A DNA stretch of 64,000 bases from Phymatolithon calcareum. Its lineage: Eukaryota; Rhodophyta; Florideophyceae; Hapalidiales. Shown in pieces: positions 1-10,990 of the stretch; the first letter of the stretch is position 1; every line of letters starts with the position of its first letter. The stretch lies in the NCBI GenBank assembly GCA_977006965.1, contig OZ345361.1, forward strand, positions 1-64,000, given 5' to 3'. Below the pieces are notes generated by a model. The model was given only the letters and a program-made list of their open reading frames with translations. It made no database searches and had not been told where the DNA came from. The position numbers and the translations under genes are program-made.

Positions 1-2070
1 CCCTATTCCCTATTCCCTATTCCCTATTCCCTATTCCCTATTCCCTATTCCCTATTCCCTATTCCCTATTCCCTATTCCCTATTCCCTATTCCCTATTCC
101 CTATTCCCCTATTCCCTATTCCCTATTCCCTATTCCCTATTCCCTATTCCCTATTCCCTATTCCCTATTCCCTATTCCCTATTCCCTATTCCCTATTCCC
201 TATTCCCTATTCCCTATTCCCTATTCCCTATTCCCTATTCCCTATTCCCTATTCCCTATTCCCTATTCCCTATTCCCTATTCCCTATTCCCCTATTCCCT
301 ATTCCCTATTCCCTATTCCCTATTCCCTATTCCCTATTCCCTATTCCCTATTCCCTATTCCCTATTCCCTATTCCCTATTCCCTATTCCCTATTCCCTAT
401 TCCCTATTCCCTATTCCCTATTCCCTATTCCCTATTCCCTATTCCCTATTCCCTATTCCCTATTCCCTATTCCCTATTCCCTATTCCCTATTCCCTATTC
501 CCTATTCCCTATTCCCTATTCCCTATTCCCTATTCCCTATTCCCTATTCCCTATTCCCTATTCCCTATTCCCTATTCCCTATTCCCTATTCCCTATTCCC
601 TATTCCCTATTCCCTATTCCCTATTCCCTATTCCCTATTCCCTATTCCCTATTCCCTATTCCCTATTCCCTATTCCCTATTCCCTATTCCCTATTCCCTA
701 TTCCCTATTCCCTATTCCCTATTCCCTATTCCCTATTCCCTATTCCCTATTCCCTATTCCCTATTCCCTATTCCCTATTCCCTATTCCCTATTCCCTATT
801 CCCTATTCCCTATTCCCTATTCCCTATTCCCTATTCCCTATTCCCTATTCCCTATTCCCTATTCCCTATTCCCTATTCCCTATTCCCTATTCCCTATTCC
901 CTATTCCCTATTCCCTATTCCCTATTCCCTATTCCCTATTCCCTATTCCCTATTCCCTATTCCCTATTCCCTATTCCCTATTCCCTATTCCCTATTCCCT
1001 ATTCCCTATTCCCTATTCCCTATTCCCTATTCCCTATTCCCTATTCCCTATTCCCTATTCCCTATTCCCTATTCCCTATTCCCTATTCCCTATTCCCTAT
1101 TCCCTATTCCCTATTCCCTATTCCCTATTCCCTATTCCCTATTCCCTATTCCCTATTCCCTATTCCCTATTCCCTATTCCCTATTCCCTATTCCCTATTC
1201 CCTATTCCCTATTCCCTATTCCCTATTCCCTATTCCCTATTCCCTATTCCCTATTCCCTATTCCCTATTCCCTATTCCCTATTCCCTATTCCCTATTCCC
1301 TATTCCCTATTCCCTATTCCCTATTCCCTATTCCCTATTCCCTATTCCCTATTCCCTATTCCCTATTCCCTATTCCCTATTCCCTATTCCCTATTCCCTA
1401 TTCCCTATTCCCTATTCCCTATTCCCTATTCCCTATTCCCTATTCCCTATTCCCTATTCCCTATTCCCTATTCCCTATTCCCTATTCCCTATTCCCTATT
1501 CCCTATTCCCTATTCCCTATTCCCTATTCCCTATTCCCTATTCCCTATTCCCTATTCCCTATTCCCTATTCCCTATTCCCTATTCCCTATTCCCTATTCC
1601 CTATTCCCTATTCCCTATTCCCTATTCCCTATTCCCTATTCCCTATTCCCTATTCCCTATTCCCTATTCCCTATTCCCTATTCCCTATTCCCTATTCCCT
1701 ATTCCCTATTCCCTATTCCCTATTCCCTATTCCCTATTCCCTATTCCCTATTCCCTATTCCCTATTCCCTATTCCCTATTCCCTATTCCCTATTCCCTAT
1801 TCCCTATTCCCTATTCCCTATTCCCTATTCCCTATTCCCTATCCCTATTCCCTATTCCCTTATTCCCTTCCCTATTCCCTATTCCCTATTCCCTATTCCC
1901 TATTCCCTATTCCCTATTCCCTTCCCTATTCCCTATTCCCTATTCCCTATTCCCTATTCCCTATTCCCTATTCCCTATTCCCTATTCCCTATTCCCTATT
2001 CCCCTATTCCCTATTCCCTATTCCCTATTCCCTATTCCCTATTCCCTATTCCCTATTCCCTATTCCCTAT
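1..2070. repeat. Telomere array, (CCCTATT)n
   Basis: The first 2 kb is a head-to-tail array of the 7-mer CCCTATT, that is AATAGGG on the strand running 5' to 3' toward the chromosome end. The C-rich strand at the left edge is the orientation of a true left telomere. The distal 1.84 kb is almost perfect; extra-C variants (CCCCTATT) lie at about 106 and 289. From 1841 onward variants cluster: a lost TT at 1841, CCCTTATT near 1858, and CCCTTCCC near 1867 and 1920. A clean distal part with a degenerate proximal part is typical of telomerase-maintained ends. Confidence 0.95.
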
Positions 2071-2285
2071 ACCCACTGGGACTATACCCACTATACACGA
2101 AACGACTATTCCCCCAATTCCACTTTTGGCTATACCCACTACACCCAATTGTCCTATTCCACTATACCCCCTATTCCCTATACTCCTATACCAACTATTC
2201 CCTATACCCCTATACCCCCTATACCCTATACCCCTACACCCCCTATACCCCTATACCCCTATACCCCTATTACCCTATTCCACGA
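2071..2285. repeat. Degenerate telomere-associated repeat, CCCCTATA-type units
   Basis: The 7-mer array gives way to irregular units such as CTATACCCA and then, at about 2190-2270, to repeated CCCCTATA octamers. This is a proximal zone of decayed or variant telomeric DNA. The octamer differs from the distal 7-mer and reappears as a small inverted pair near 26,115. Confidence 0.8.
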
Positions 2286-2426
2286 TAGACGTAAAGACCT
2301 ATTAATATATACTATATAGGAAATACCCTATCCCCTGCACCCGTCGTATCTCCTGACACCGAAGATGACAACATTTTGCCTCTTCGTCCGCGGAAACGTA
2401 CCCGTCTCACAGAAGACACTGCTTCG

Positions 2427-4142
2427 ATGTCTGCAGAGGCCACGAGACAAGCCACTTCCTCACGAGCCGCGCGCACTCCACCATCTCCAAGAGATTTCGT
2501 CCCCACACGTCTTCCCTCTTCTCTCCCATCCACTCCTCTCCGCAAGGAGTTCTACAAAGCCGCCTTCGTATTTAATTGCTCCTTCCACGACTTACCGCAA
2601 ATCTACCAACGCCAGTTCAACAAATCACTGCACGGTCAAGTTCAGCTGGTGTGCATAGATCCACCGTTCCACTCCCGCAGTGACATGCAACGACCGAACT
2701 CCGCCCATGATATTCTGTCCGAGGATGACATGCGCGATTGTCTCTCCGTCACAACTAAAGTCTTGCGGAAGGGTGGTCATCTACTTCTGTTCTCCGGGAA
2801 GAGCCAGACGCAAACGTGGATATCCTTTCTCCAAGGAATCAGGGAAATGTCTGTTGATCGTGTTCCGCTTTACATCATTAACGCGAGAAACAACTTGTCT
2901 CAGCCACCCTTCCGCCGGGGCAATAAGTATATCAACATGGTCACAGAGGTCGTTCATGCTGTCAAACTCGGAGGCGGAGCCGAATCATACACACGCGTTC
3001 AATACTCCAATCACGGATATGTTCCCTCGTCCTTCGCTCCAAACTTCAACGTTATCGACAATGTTCAGAAGATGGTACCAGGAGAAAAACTAATGAAAGA
3101 CGCAAAATGTTCCTTGCGCCCAGAGCAAAAGCCAGTGGCTCTCCTCAAAGAGCTAATCGAACGCCACTCCCTTCCGGGATCGATAGTTCTTGATATGTTT
3201 GGGGGTACATATTCTACTGGTGTTGCTTGTCTCCAGCTCCCGGCTCCTCGAGTGTTTGTTGGCTGCGAAATGGACAAGCAATGCCACGACATTTCTGCTG
3301 AGCATTTGTTCCACAGGTTTGCGGAAGCGATCGTGTCCGATCGTTTCCCATTGCTCGCAGAAAAACAACTCTTTCTCGAAGAGGCACGCTCCGAGGTCCA
3401 TAACATCGTGAAACGCAGGAGCAAGACGAGCCCCCTGGTCCGACCTTCTGATTGGCCCATATTTTGTGCTCTTCCAGACCATCTTGTCTACTTCTTCTGC
3501 ACTGCTACCCGCACTATGAACGAGGTCGACACGGTCAAGCGTGTCGAGCTTGCAAAGTGGCCATCCAATCTCCTTTCCTTATTCCGTGCCTTTGACGTTA
3601 ACACACTCCTTGCAGCCGACGCCAGCTTTCACGGTGTTTATGTCGCCAAGTCACGCATTCCTGGTGCGGATAATGGAGTTTTCGCTCTCCAACGCATTGC
3701 ACCATTTACCGTCATTGGCTGGTACAGCGGTACTATTGTCCATAAGAACATCACAAAAAGCAAACATATTGCACGTCTTGATGGTTCTATGTATGGGCGA
3801 GACGAATTAGGATGCACGGTTGACAGATTCAAAACGTACTCTATGCGACTGCCAAACATGAATCCTGAAAACACTTCTCCTCGCCTGCAGGGAAAGGAGG
3901 TATTCGTGGTGCCCCCTCCTTACTGTGTTGCCGCGTATATCAACGACAAGAAGAATATTCAGAACGGTCTTGAAGCGGACAACGCTATCATTCGACATGC
4001 AAACGCACAGTTCGAACACAGAAGTCTTCCTTTTGATTTTCCTACTTTCACGAACCCGTACTTCGTTTTCGTTACAGCAATCACGAGTATCGAGAAAGGT
4101 GAGGAAGTACTTGTCAACTACGGCAAGCAGTACTGGCGTTAG
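2427..4142 (+). CDS. DNA methyltransferase (beta-class N6A/N4C) fused to a SET domain
   Basis: A 571-residue protein is predicted from the ATG at 2427. The frame is open back to 2295 with no ATG, and that extension reads as an acidic stretch followed by basic residues (RPRKRTR), so the true start may lie upstream, behind an intron, or have been lost to the telomere. Residues about 60-300 carry an amino-methyltransferase core in beta order: the catalytic motif IV DPPF at about 78, then the AdoMet motif LDMFGG near 255 followed by VGCEMD. Residues about 404-571 form a SET domain: GVFALQRI, GWYSG, an AAYINDKK segment where NHxxxPN is usual, and a C-terminal GEEVLVNYG. By family, the first half would methylate adenine or cytosine in DNA and the second half a protein lysine, perhaps histone. 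No introns or internal stops are visible. Whether it is a host gene or transposon cargo is unknown. Confidence 0.82.
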   Translation: MSAEATRQATSSRAARTPPSPRDFVPTRLPSSLPSTPLRKEFYKAAFVFNCSFHDLPQIYQRQFNKSLHGQVQLVCIDPPFHSRSDMQRPNSAHDILSEDDMRDCLSVTTKVLRKGGHLLLFSGKSQTQTWISFLQGIREMSVDRVPLYIINARNNLSQPPFRRGNKYINMVTEVVHAVKLGGGAESYTRVQYSNHGYVPSSFAPNFNVIDNVQKMVPGEKLMKDAKCSLRPEQKPVALLKELIERHSLPGSIVLDMFGGTYSTGVACLQLPAPRVFVGCEMDKQCHDISAEHLFHRFAEAIVSDRFPLLAEKQLFLEEARSEVHNIVKRRSKTSPLVRPSDWPIFCALPDHLVYFFCTATRTMNEVDTVKRVELAKWPSNLLSLFRAFDVNTLLAADASFHGVYVAKSRIPGADNGVFALQRIAPFTVIGWYSGTIVHKNITKSKHIARLDGSMYGRDELGCTVDRFKTYSMRLPNMNPENTSPRLQGKEVFVVPPPYCVAAYINDKKNIQNGLEADNAIIRHANAQFEHRSLPFDFPTFTNPYFVFVTAITSIEKGEEVLVNYGKQYWR

Positions 4143-7093
4143 TTTCCAGATATTGGGACTTGAAAGTTTTCTTCCTACTCTAGATTCTATGCGTTGAATG
4201 GTATAGATTCAGTAAACGCTTCGACTTGAGATTGTTTTTATATGCTGTGTCTTGTAGACGAAAAGTCTGTTTAGTACAATAGTGAAGGAGTAAGCGTAGA
4301 AAGCGGAGTGCTGGTGGCTGGCGATTGGTGGGTCGCGATATGAGCGTATGAAAATTTATATTCTAGGTCAGAGATCTCAGATCTCCAATGTAGATTCGAA
4401 ATTTTGAAATCTCATTATTTATTGAACTTTTCCGTTTTTCCGACCAATATTTCAAATTCTTAATTTCTTATTTCATATTTAAATTCTCAATTAAAAACAA
4501 CACGTTAAGCACAAGAGGCATGTTGCATTCTCAGAATCGGCACGGCAAACTCTACGGAAGAGAGACAAGAAGTGTCTTTTACAGGACCGGAATGCTAGTA
4601 TAGAAGAAAACTTACTATTCCAAATGCCATTGCATCGACTTTCATTGTTAGGACTTCCACAATGTCTCCATTTGTAGTCGATGACGCCAGAATTGCAGAC
4701 AAAACTGCACACGTGGCAATCTTCGAGCGGCTCACTACACAGCTCGCCCATTCCATAGCTATGACACATCCTACAATTGTAAATGTCTCTCACTCTGTTG
4801 AAGTTGAGGATTTGACGCAAAGGGCAATATCGAAGCCTCTTGCAGCGAGTGTGCAACAGAGGATTGAGAATCTACCAATCTCTTCGAGAGGACACAATTC
4901 CTTTGGTTGGCGAGCTGCTTGAAAACACACTGAGTAATATATGCATGCACATGCTCTCTACGGCTCTCCGTTTTCGCTCAGCTACCATGCATGACGGGCT
5001 TTCGCCCTTGTAAAACTCGAACACAAGCGGGGCCATAATGAGGGCTTCTAGTTGCTGAGAGAGACGCGGAGACATTGAAACGACCTTTGCCAGTCCCTGT
5101 AAAGTGCGCTATGTACCGCTTGCAAGTGTGCATCCCCACTGTGCAGTCCTTGGCCTGCTCTTTTCCTTTCTTGGTGAGTCTTTTGGAACGGGAGCTCTCC
5201 AAAGCCAGACAAGTATCCTAGAATTTGCAAGTGACTCCTCAAAAGCTCACGAAACCTGTGGACGCTCGGTTTGTCCACCGAACGTCTTGTTTGAACGAAG
5301 AGTGCATGCACACGACTTATGTGTGTTCGATGGGCTAAAGTGCAGGACGATTTTTCCAGTTCAAGCGTGTCAATGTAGCCCATGCAGCAGGTCTCTTGCA
5401 CTAGCTTTATATGTTCACCCTCAAGTGTGTACATTCGAAGAAGATAGTCATTCCCATAGCTTTCTTCGAACGCGTGCACATCTTCTGGCCTCTCGTGGTG
5501 CAAGATAGGGTTGAGCCATAGCCTACTACTGTAAAGAAAATCCCCTTTGCTCAGCCGAGAGCAGCATGAAACAAGCGTCGCGCCAATAGTCGATGCTGCC
5601 CGCGAAATCGAGATACCGAACATCATGGAACGCTACCTCGCCCAGCTGCAGGGAAGGGATAGTAGAACAGCTCAGTTCATCACTGTGATACAATGGGAGG
5701 ATGGCATATCGACACAAATCAGGACAGTTCTATTGCTCGAGGCAGACAGGGCGGCGGCGAAGGCGCACATAGCTTGACCGGATGATGGGCGGAATTGCAA
5801 CAAAGTTCGTATTCTTCTCCCTAAAGATAAAAATTAAGTTGGAATATTCTCGAATGGTTTTTGGAATACTGACTGGAGCGAGCTAGCTCTGGAGAGTCAC
5901 TCTAAAAAATTGTTGAAACTAAAGCTGGCCCATCGTTTTTAAGAAATTCAATTGTAATAGCTAAGTACATTGCTTCACTTTTAACTTGTTCATGTGCTTT
6001 TCGGTTTGAAGACACACAGCGGTCCGGATCAGCACACCGCCGCGTCGCGGAATTATTGTTTTGCTCAGCTGACGACGAGTGACGGACAAGGGTTTCCCCT
6101 TGTCCTTGACGTCACAACAGCGACGAAGTGCTGCTGATTCCCGGTTCTCCTCCGAGAGGATGGTGCTCGGAGCGAAACAAGTGTAGATGGTCTACAAGTT
6201 TTACGGTGAATGTCTTCAGTTGCATCTTTTGCCTAGTAGAAAGCCTAGCTACCTATTTACAGCCTTTAGAATATAGCGAGGCAAAGCAATTGCCGTGCTC
6301 TCTAATTGCGTGACGGTTCACAGTAAGTTCACAGTAAGTCAAACGCGATTCAGACTGTTCTCCAAAAATCCTAAGCGACTGTCGGTCAGCCATCACGTGG
6401 TTGCCGCAAGGTATGAGTGCCTCAATCATCGAGCGCAATTCTTCATATGGCCGATGTCAGTAAAGGTGTGATACTGTAGGCTACAGTGTCTGTTTCGCCA
6501 GGACCGTTCAGTGTCTTCCACCCAGTGTAAGATTGTCGTTCGCATGTAGAGAGGGATGTTAGAGGACAGTGTGTGTATCTCACAACACTTGTCCTCCCCA
6601 GAGAGGTGGGATGCTAATAAATTACTTTTACCGAACTAAAATGTTTACAATCGATAAATTCCATTGGTGCAAAGTTTGTAACTTTTTTGCTGCGGCAGAT
6701 GTCTTATTTTGGAATCCGATGCAATCAGAAGGGAACACATGATCAATTATGTGAGAAGAACGTGGGCAGTTTGATTCTCAAAGTAAAGAAAGCAAACAAT
6801 CAAGCGCTCTTATTCAGGCCCAGTCTATATGAGATTTGTCTTGTTCATGTCGTGTTCGTTTTATCATAGGATTTGAATAAATAGCATGCTATTGGTGATT
6901 GAAGCACGCTATTTTTATCAAACCCGACACACCACGGCGCAGAAAGCGACATTCTTCCCGACATGGTAACTGCGGCCCAGAGGTTAACTTTGTTTTTTGT
7001 TCGTTTTAGCGTACTCAACCCGCGCGGTGGTCATTTTGGCGCGCTCTGCTAGCGTTAGGACCCGTTTCAGCTGCCGGTCAAAGTTGTACTGGC
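4143..7093. other. Gene-poor stretch downstream of the methyltransferase gene
   Basis: I recognise no conserved gene here. An imperfect GATCTC-rich inverted repeat sits near 4368-4385. A minus-strand cysteine-rich reading (C-x2-C pairs) lies at 4640-4800, and GACAAGG...CCTTGTC forms a short hairpin near 6083. The only long ORF is listed separately at 5048-5626. The rest is AT-rich and full of stops. Confidence 0.5.
5048..5626 (-). CDS. Possible coding remnant, unrecognised
   Basis: This 192-codon minus-strand ORF has a plausible amino-acid mix in its middle, including the stretches HHERPEDVHAFEES and GNDYLLRMYTLEGEHI. Near 5200 a second minus frame (GKEQAKDCTVGMHTCKRYI) looks more protein-like, suggesting a frameshift or intron. 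I recognise no domain. It may be a decayed exon of an older gene or element, or chance. Confidence 0.22.
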   Translation of the reverse strand: MMFGISISRAASTIGATLVSCCSRLSKGDFLYSSRLWLNPILHHERPEDVHAFEESYGNDYLLRMYTLEGEHIKLVQETCCMGYIDTLELEKSSCTLAHRTHISRVHALFVQTRRSVDKPSVHRFRELLRSHLQILGYLSGFGELPFQKTHQERKRAGQGLHSGDAHLQAVHSALYRDWQRSFQCLRVSLSN

Positions 7094-8418
7094 ATGCGGT
7101 CCGACTACCACGATCGCAGTACGACCATGACATCTATGCGCCGGCGGGGCCCTGCCTCTGCGCTCCGAAATTCCTCCGCGAAGGCTTCTGTCCTCATTTC
7201 TGTTATAGCCGTTGCCCTTCTGCTCGCGTACGACTGTCCATCTCCTCAGTTTTGCTCTTTTGGAACCCGGAGTACCTCAAAAAAACGAGCTCGAGGGGGT
7301 CATTCGTTTCATCTCGTTACTCAATTCTTGTCCGACTCCGAATTCAAGGGTGCATTCCGGCTCTCTAGATCTACGTTCTTCAAACTGCTGCGTCTTCTGC
7401 GCACCAAAATTTTTCGAAACACTGCCCGAGCATCTAACTAAGCGCCGTTTTAATTGAACCAGCTGTTCGCCTTTCTGTCACATTGCGCATTTTTGCAGGC
7501 GGCAGCTATCATGATCAAATAATGTGCTTCCGACTAGCAAAACCTTCCGTGTACGCAATACTCCACGAGACGATCCATTTCATTCCCGACGTCCTGGAGA
7601 TGCCTGGTGTTCCATTCTATGACCCGAAAGTCCTGTCTAGGATTGCGAATGGATTCAATACGTTCAGATCTGTACCCAGTCCTTTGAAAGGTTGCGTAGG
7701 TGCCTTGGACGGAATTGCGATTACCACTTCCAAGCCTTCCGATGGGTATGTTCCGCGAAATTTCTACTGCCGAAAGGGTATGTACGCTCTCCCGGTACAA
7801 CCCATCGTTAATTCGAACTACTGTTTTCTGTACATGAGCTGCAAATGTACGGGAAACACACACGATTCCGTTGGATGTTCTGTTTTGTTATTAGCACATT
7901 GTCTGCGAAACGGGTACATGCCGCAAGGCATCTGGCTTGCTGCTGATCCTCCATACATATTTGGAAACGGAGTCATCACACCGTGGCCGCTTGGGAGACT
8001 TCAAGACCCGGAGGACAGCGTTTATCGCGATTCATTCAATTTGTTCCACAGCTCTTCTAGAATACATGTTGAGCAATCATTTAGAGCTCTTGTTAGAAGG
8101 TGGGGAGTACTCTGGCGTCGTCTCTCGTATCACATAGTGGATACGCTACCAATTCTATCTGCTGCAATGCGTCTCCATAACTTTGCAACTGACAACGACG
8201 AAATAGATTGTTTAGAAGCCATGCCTTCGCCAGAGGAGCAATTGACGGGAGAGGAATTCTGCAGCTGGTGGACTAGTGCAGTGTCAGTAAGAGAGGAGAC
8301 TGCAGACTCGTCTCGTGGTCGGAGACGTGATTTAGAAATGATAAAAATGCGAAGAGAGCTTACACAGACTTTGAAAGAGCGTGGCTTGTGTAGACCTGCT
8401 CTTTCTAAGCCATTGTAA
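7094..8418 (+). pseudogene. PIF/Harbinger-type DDE transposase (DDE_Tnp_4), one frameshift
   Basis: The N-terminal part (7094 to about 7435) has the typical pre-catalytic pattern FLSDSEFKGAFRLS followed by a leucine-rich helix. The reading then moves to another frame, which is open from 7438 and continues through LRIFAGGSYHDQ to 8418. In the second part the DDE triad is visible: GALDG (D near residue 76 of that ORF), AADPPY (D near 155) and HVEQSF (E near 197). The usual GDxAY box is altered to ADPPY. The family cuts and pastes DNA using a TA-containing target and usually needs a partner Myb-like protein. The frameshift near 7436 suggests a dead copy, although a small intron or recoding cannot be excluded. 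I found no convincing TIRs. Confidence 0.85.
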
Positions 8419-9376
8419 TCAGTAAAAAATAAATATATGAATAGTGTCTATTTGACGGACCCCGGAATTGTGCATCTTGGCCGCCAAAGGGAACAAATTC
8501 TGAAGCATGGAAAATGAGTTTGTCGGAGGAGTGTCCAGTCTTCATAAAGAGAGACCCGCTCATGTCTCTCGGGGTACTTGGACCGCCCTTTGGTACGTGT
8601 TATTATGGAGTATCGAGATTGCATCAGAAGCTGTAGAGGCATTAACATGTGTAGTATCTCAAAGTGAAATGTCATCCTTTACTTGAGGAGACCGACAAGA
8701 TCGGTTTAAGTAGAGTTGAGACATGACTAGAACGTACATGCCATGAAAGGTAACCCAGGGGATATAACCAAGCCCTCATGCCATGAAACGTACTACCTTT
8801 CAATCCTGGGGATATTGCTTAACCTATATGCCCCGGAAGATATTTCGTAGTCGTGACTGTCAACACTACGACATATATCTCTTGGCATTTTAAGTTTTGT
8901 CCAAATTATCGAAACTGAAGGATCAGCATTGCTTCCTGGTTCCAAAAGACGCTATATTAGGTCGGAAACTTGTCAATCGGGGACCAATAGACGTACAGCT
9001 CTCTACAATTGCAGACAGAAGCGTGAGGATCTGGTCGGAGCCGGGTAGCAGAGAGGGAAACCGCGCTGAAAGTGATTTTGCGGAAAAAAAGCTTGGAACA
9101 GGGACAGTATAGGTGATGAGATTGGCCGTGGTGGGACCGGAAACGCGAAAGCATCGATGCGACCAGCGGACAGCGGGTAGGGCAGTAGCAGTGGTAACAA
9201 ATAGAATGTCGTGAAGTATGGGCGCCAAGAAAAGGAACGGGGGGAGGGAGAAACTGAGCGACGCATGTCAAATTTACTGCTGCCGCAGAGGAAATGTCGA
9301 GCGTGACGAGACTAAGTGAACAGCTCGTGCTTTCAGAGGTGACAGGTGCGAGGGGATTGTAGAGTTAATACGGGAT
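8419..9376. other. Intergenic, short direct repeats
   Basis: No gene is recognised. Two related blocks at about 8738-8768 and 8778-8818 share ATGCCATGAAA and (C)CTGGGGATAT/CCAGGGGATAT wording, a small imperfect direct duplication. The remainder holds only overlapping short ORFs without domain signals. Confidence 0.45.
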
Positions 9377-9808
9377 CTACACGAACTCAAGGCACTGATT
9401 CTGTACCTTCTTCAGTGCCAGAGACATCTTGTTGAAGGGGCCATTTTTTCCTCCTAATGCAAGGAGCTCAGTTCTGTTTTTTGTTAGCGCATACATACAT
9501 TTCAGCAACGCAAAACCAAGATCCGGACTATTCGACGCCCTCGGACCGCTAGTAATTCCTTCCGTAAAAGTTCCTGCCATGGTACAAAGAGATCGCGATA
9601 GCTCTTCCAAAACCTTACTCCGTTTGCGTGTCTCTTCTTGATTATCGTCTTCCAGGTTCTTTCTTTTCCGAGCCGCGCCGCTACGCATGGATGATTCAGC
9701 TCTCTCCTCGCCATCGTCGTAGCCAGCACCGCTACACGCCAGTTTACAAGTGAAATTTAGTACCTCAGTTTCCTCCTCGGGCGTTCCGCAGCGCATAGTG
9801 TAGAACAT
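9377..9808 (-). CDS. Small basic protein, possibly a transposon accessory ORF
   Basis: This reading frame runs from an ATG at 9808 to a stop at 9377, about 143 residues. It has an acidic start (TPEEETEVLN), a bipartite-looking basic stretch (RKRKNLEDD, then RKRSK) and a helical C-terminus ending in MSLALKKVQNQ. A possible 3' splice site (TTATTGCAG) lies just upstream, so this could be a last exon. PIF/Harbinger elements carry a second DNA-binding protein and the Harbinger transposase lies 1 kb away on the other strand, so a companion role is conceivable. No SANT or Myb tryptophans are visible, so this stays a guess. Confidence 0.35.
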   Translation of the reverse strand: MFYTMRCGTPEEETEVLNFTCKLACSGAGYDDGEERAESSMRSGAARKRKNLEDDNQEETRKRSKVLEELSRSLCTMAGTFTEGITSGPRASNSPDLGFALLKCMYALTKNRTELLALGGKNGPFNKMSLALKKVQNQCLEFV

Positions 9809-9998
9809 GATAAACGCACACCGCCCCTGCAATAATCGACGAGAGCGCAAAGGCCTAAAGACAACTCAAAAGGTCCTGGGAGATTGGGTAATGAGAAAAT
9901 TCTGGATGTCCATACAACCGAGCCAATCTGTCATGTCCAGAATTCTATCCGGTAATGCTACCCTTCCACTTCCACGAAAAGGCCATTCGAGCACGCTC

Positions 9999-10320
9999 CT
10001 ATATTAGATTCAGGAATATAGGCAAGCGCTGCGATCTAACGTATGAAACAAATTCGGAGACTTGGCTTTCAACAACAGGATGCTGTGCGTTACATCCACG
10101 TTTCGATGCAATAGACATTCGACTGTCACGTTTCATCTCGAGACTGTCGCGGGATTTCGCGACACGTTCCAAGGTAGACTTTCCAATCCTGAACCTGTCT
10201 GCAACGTTTTGATAGCTTAAGTCCTTGTTGAGAAAGTAGTTTTTCGCCAGCGTCAAAACTCGGCGGCTTAGTTTCGCGATTGGTCCGACCAGGTCTGAGA
10301 GTTTCTTGTCTTCCCACATG
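9999..10320 (-). pseudogene. pogo/Tigger-like transposase, N-terminal DNA-binding fragment
   Basis: On the minus strand from about 10,310 the reading LSRRVLTLAKNYFLNKDLSY leads into NVADRFRIGKSTLERVAK, a psq/CENP-B-type helix-turn-helix. It continues to a segment (VVESQVSEFVSYVRSQRLPI) like the spacer to the second, CENPB-type HTH. No catalytic domain follows. The codons upstream in the same ORF, to 10,622, do not look like transposase and are probably antisense to the neighbouring plus-strand fragment. Confidence 0.62.
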
Positions 10321-10403
10321 GAGCACAAGTCTGAATACGATTCTGCACTATGTATAGATGAAGACCAAGTATAATGCTTGCAGCTCAAATGTGAGAACGT
10401 TAA

Positions 10404-10619
10404 GTGAATAGAGACGCAGACACTGACAGCTACGTAGAGATGCCGAGCATCAATGATCAGCTTAAGGCTCTGTCGATCACGAAGATGATTCCGGAGAATC
10501 AAAGCGCCATGTATAAGGAGGTCTTGAGAGTGGTAGTGCATGCACAGTTGAATCCCAGGCATAAGAAGAGAGCTACAATGAAACATATGAGAATTTCTGA
10601 TTTTTTCAATAAAAACTGA
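10404..10619 (+). pseudogene. Possible pogo/Tigger transposase C-terminal fragment
   Basis: This 71-residue ORF is rich in charged residues and ends in MRISDFFNKN. That resembles the short C-terminal tail (hydrophobic-x-x-FF-x-K) found at the end of many pogo-family transposases. About 120 bp downstream is a sequence with the form of a Tigger terminal repeat flanked by TA. The catalytic part is missing, and the opposite-strand N-terminal fragment next door cannot belong to the same unrearranged copy. Confidence 0.4.
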
Positions 10620-10736
10620 CACTGTTGAGTACAGCTTTGGTACACGTGTGACGTTCGACTTATGATTATATATTCGCCTTTAGAATAGCTCCGGTAATAG
10701 AATATTGGACCTTTCCGCATTGCCCATCCAATTAAA

Positions 10737-10748
10737 GAGGGTTGACTG
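10737..10748 (-). repeat. Candidate pogo/Tigger terminal inverted repeat end
   Basis: Read on the minus strand this is CAGTCAACCCTC immediately preceded by TA, the expected form of a Tigger 5' end beside a TA target duplication. The matching left TIR was not found, so only one end is supported. Confidence 0.4.
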
Positions 10749-10779
10749 TAGAGAATATTATGACAGTTCTGTATGGCAC

Positions 10780-10990
10780 GTGGGGGTTGTGCACCGGCTG
10801 CGAGGGATGACATGAGCCCGAGGGCGTGATATTCAACCGAGGCGCAGCCGAGGTCCGAATATCATCATCTGGAACTTGGTACCGGTGCCAATGGCACGTG
10901 TGGACCGTTCCAACTCTGTAGCATCGGCCCGTGCCAGTTGGTACTGAAAAAGGCACGTGCCTTTCATGTGCCGACAAGGTACTGATCATA
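10780..10990 (+). repeat. Left terminal/subterminal inverted repeat of the 7.1-kb element
   Basis: This segment matches the right end in inverted orientation (see 17,690-17,860). It holds several GGCACG motifs, including a perfect 16-bp palindrome centred on GGCACGTGCC at 10,949-10,964. Such subterminal arrays often bind the transposase. The 690 bp from here to the transposase start at 11,684 shows no gene. Confidence 0.65.

Noticed and set aside
1-2070. CRISPR or minisatellite explanation of the left array
   Set aside because: A 7-bp unit without spacers, C-rich strand first at the contig edge, with proximal degeneration, is telomeric.
4491-4856. Cysteine-rich zinc-finger protein on the minus strand
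   Set aside because: The cysteine spacing does not match a known finger over its length and the plus strand is also open here; too weak to list as a gene.
10320-10622. N-terminal 100 codons of the minus ORF starting at 10,622
   Set aside because: Not transposase-like, and antisense to the plus-strand fragment ending at 10,619; only the HTH part was kept.
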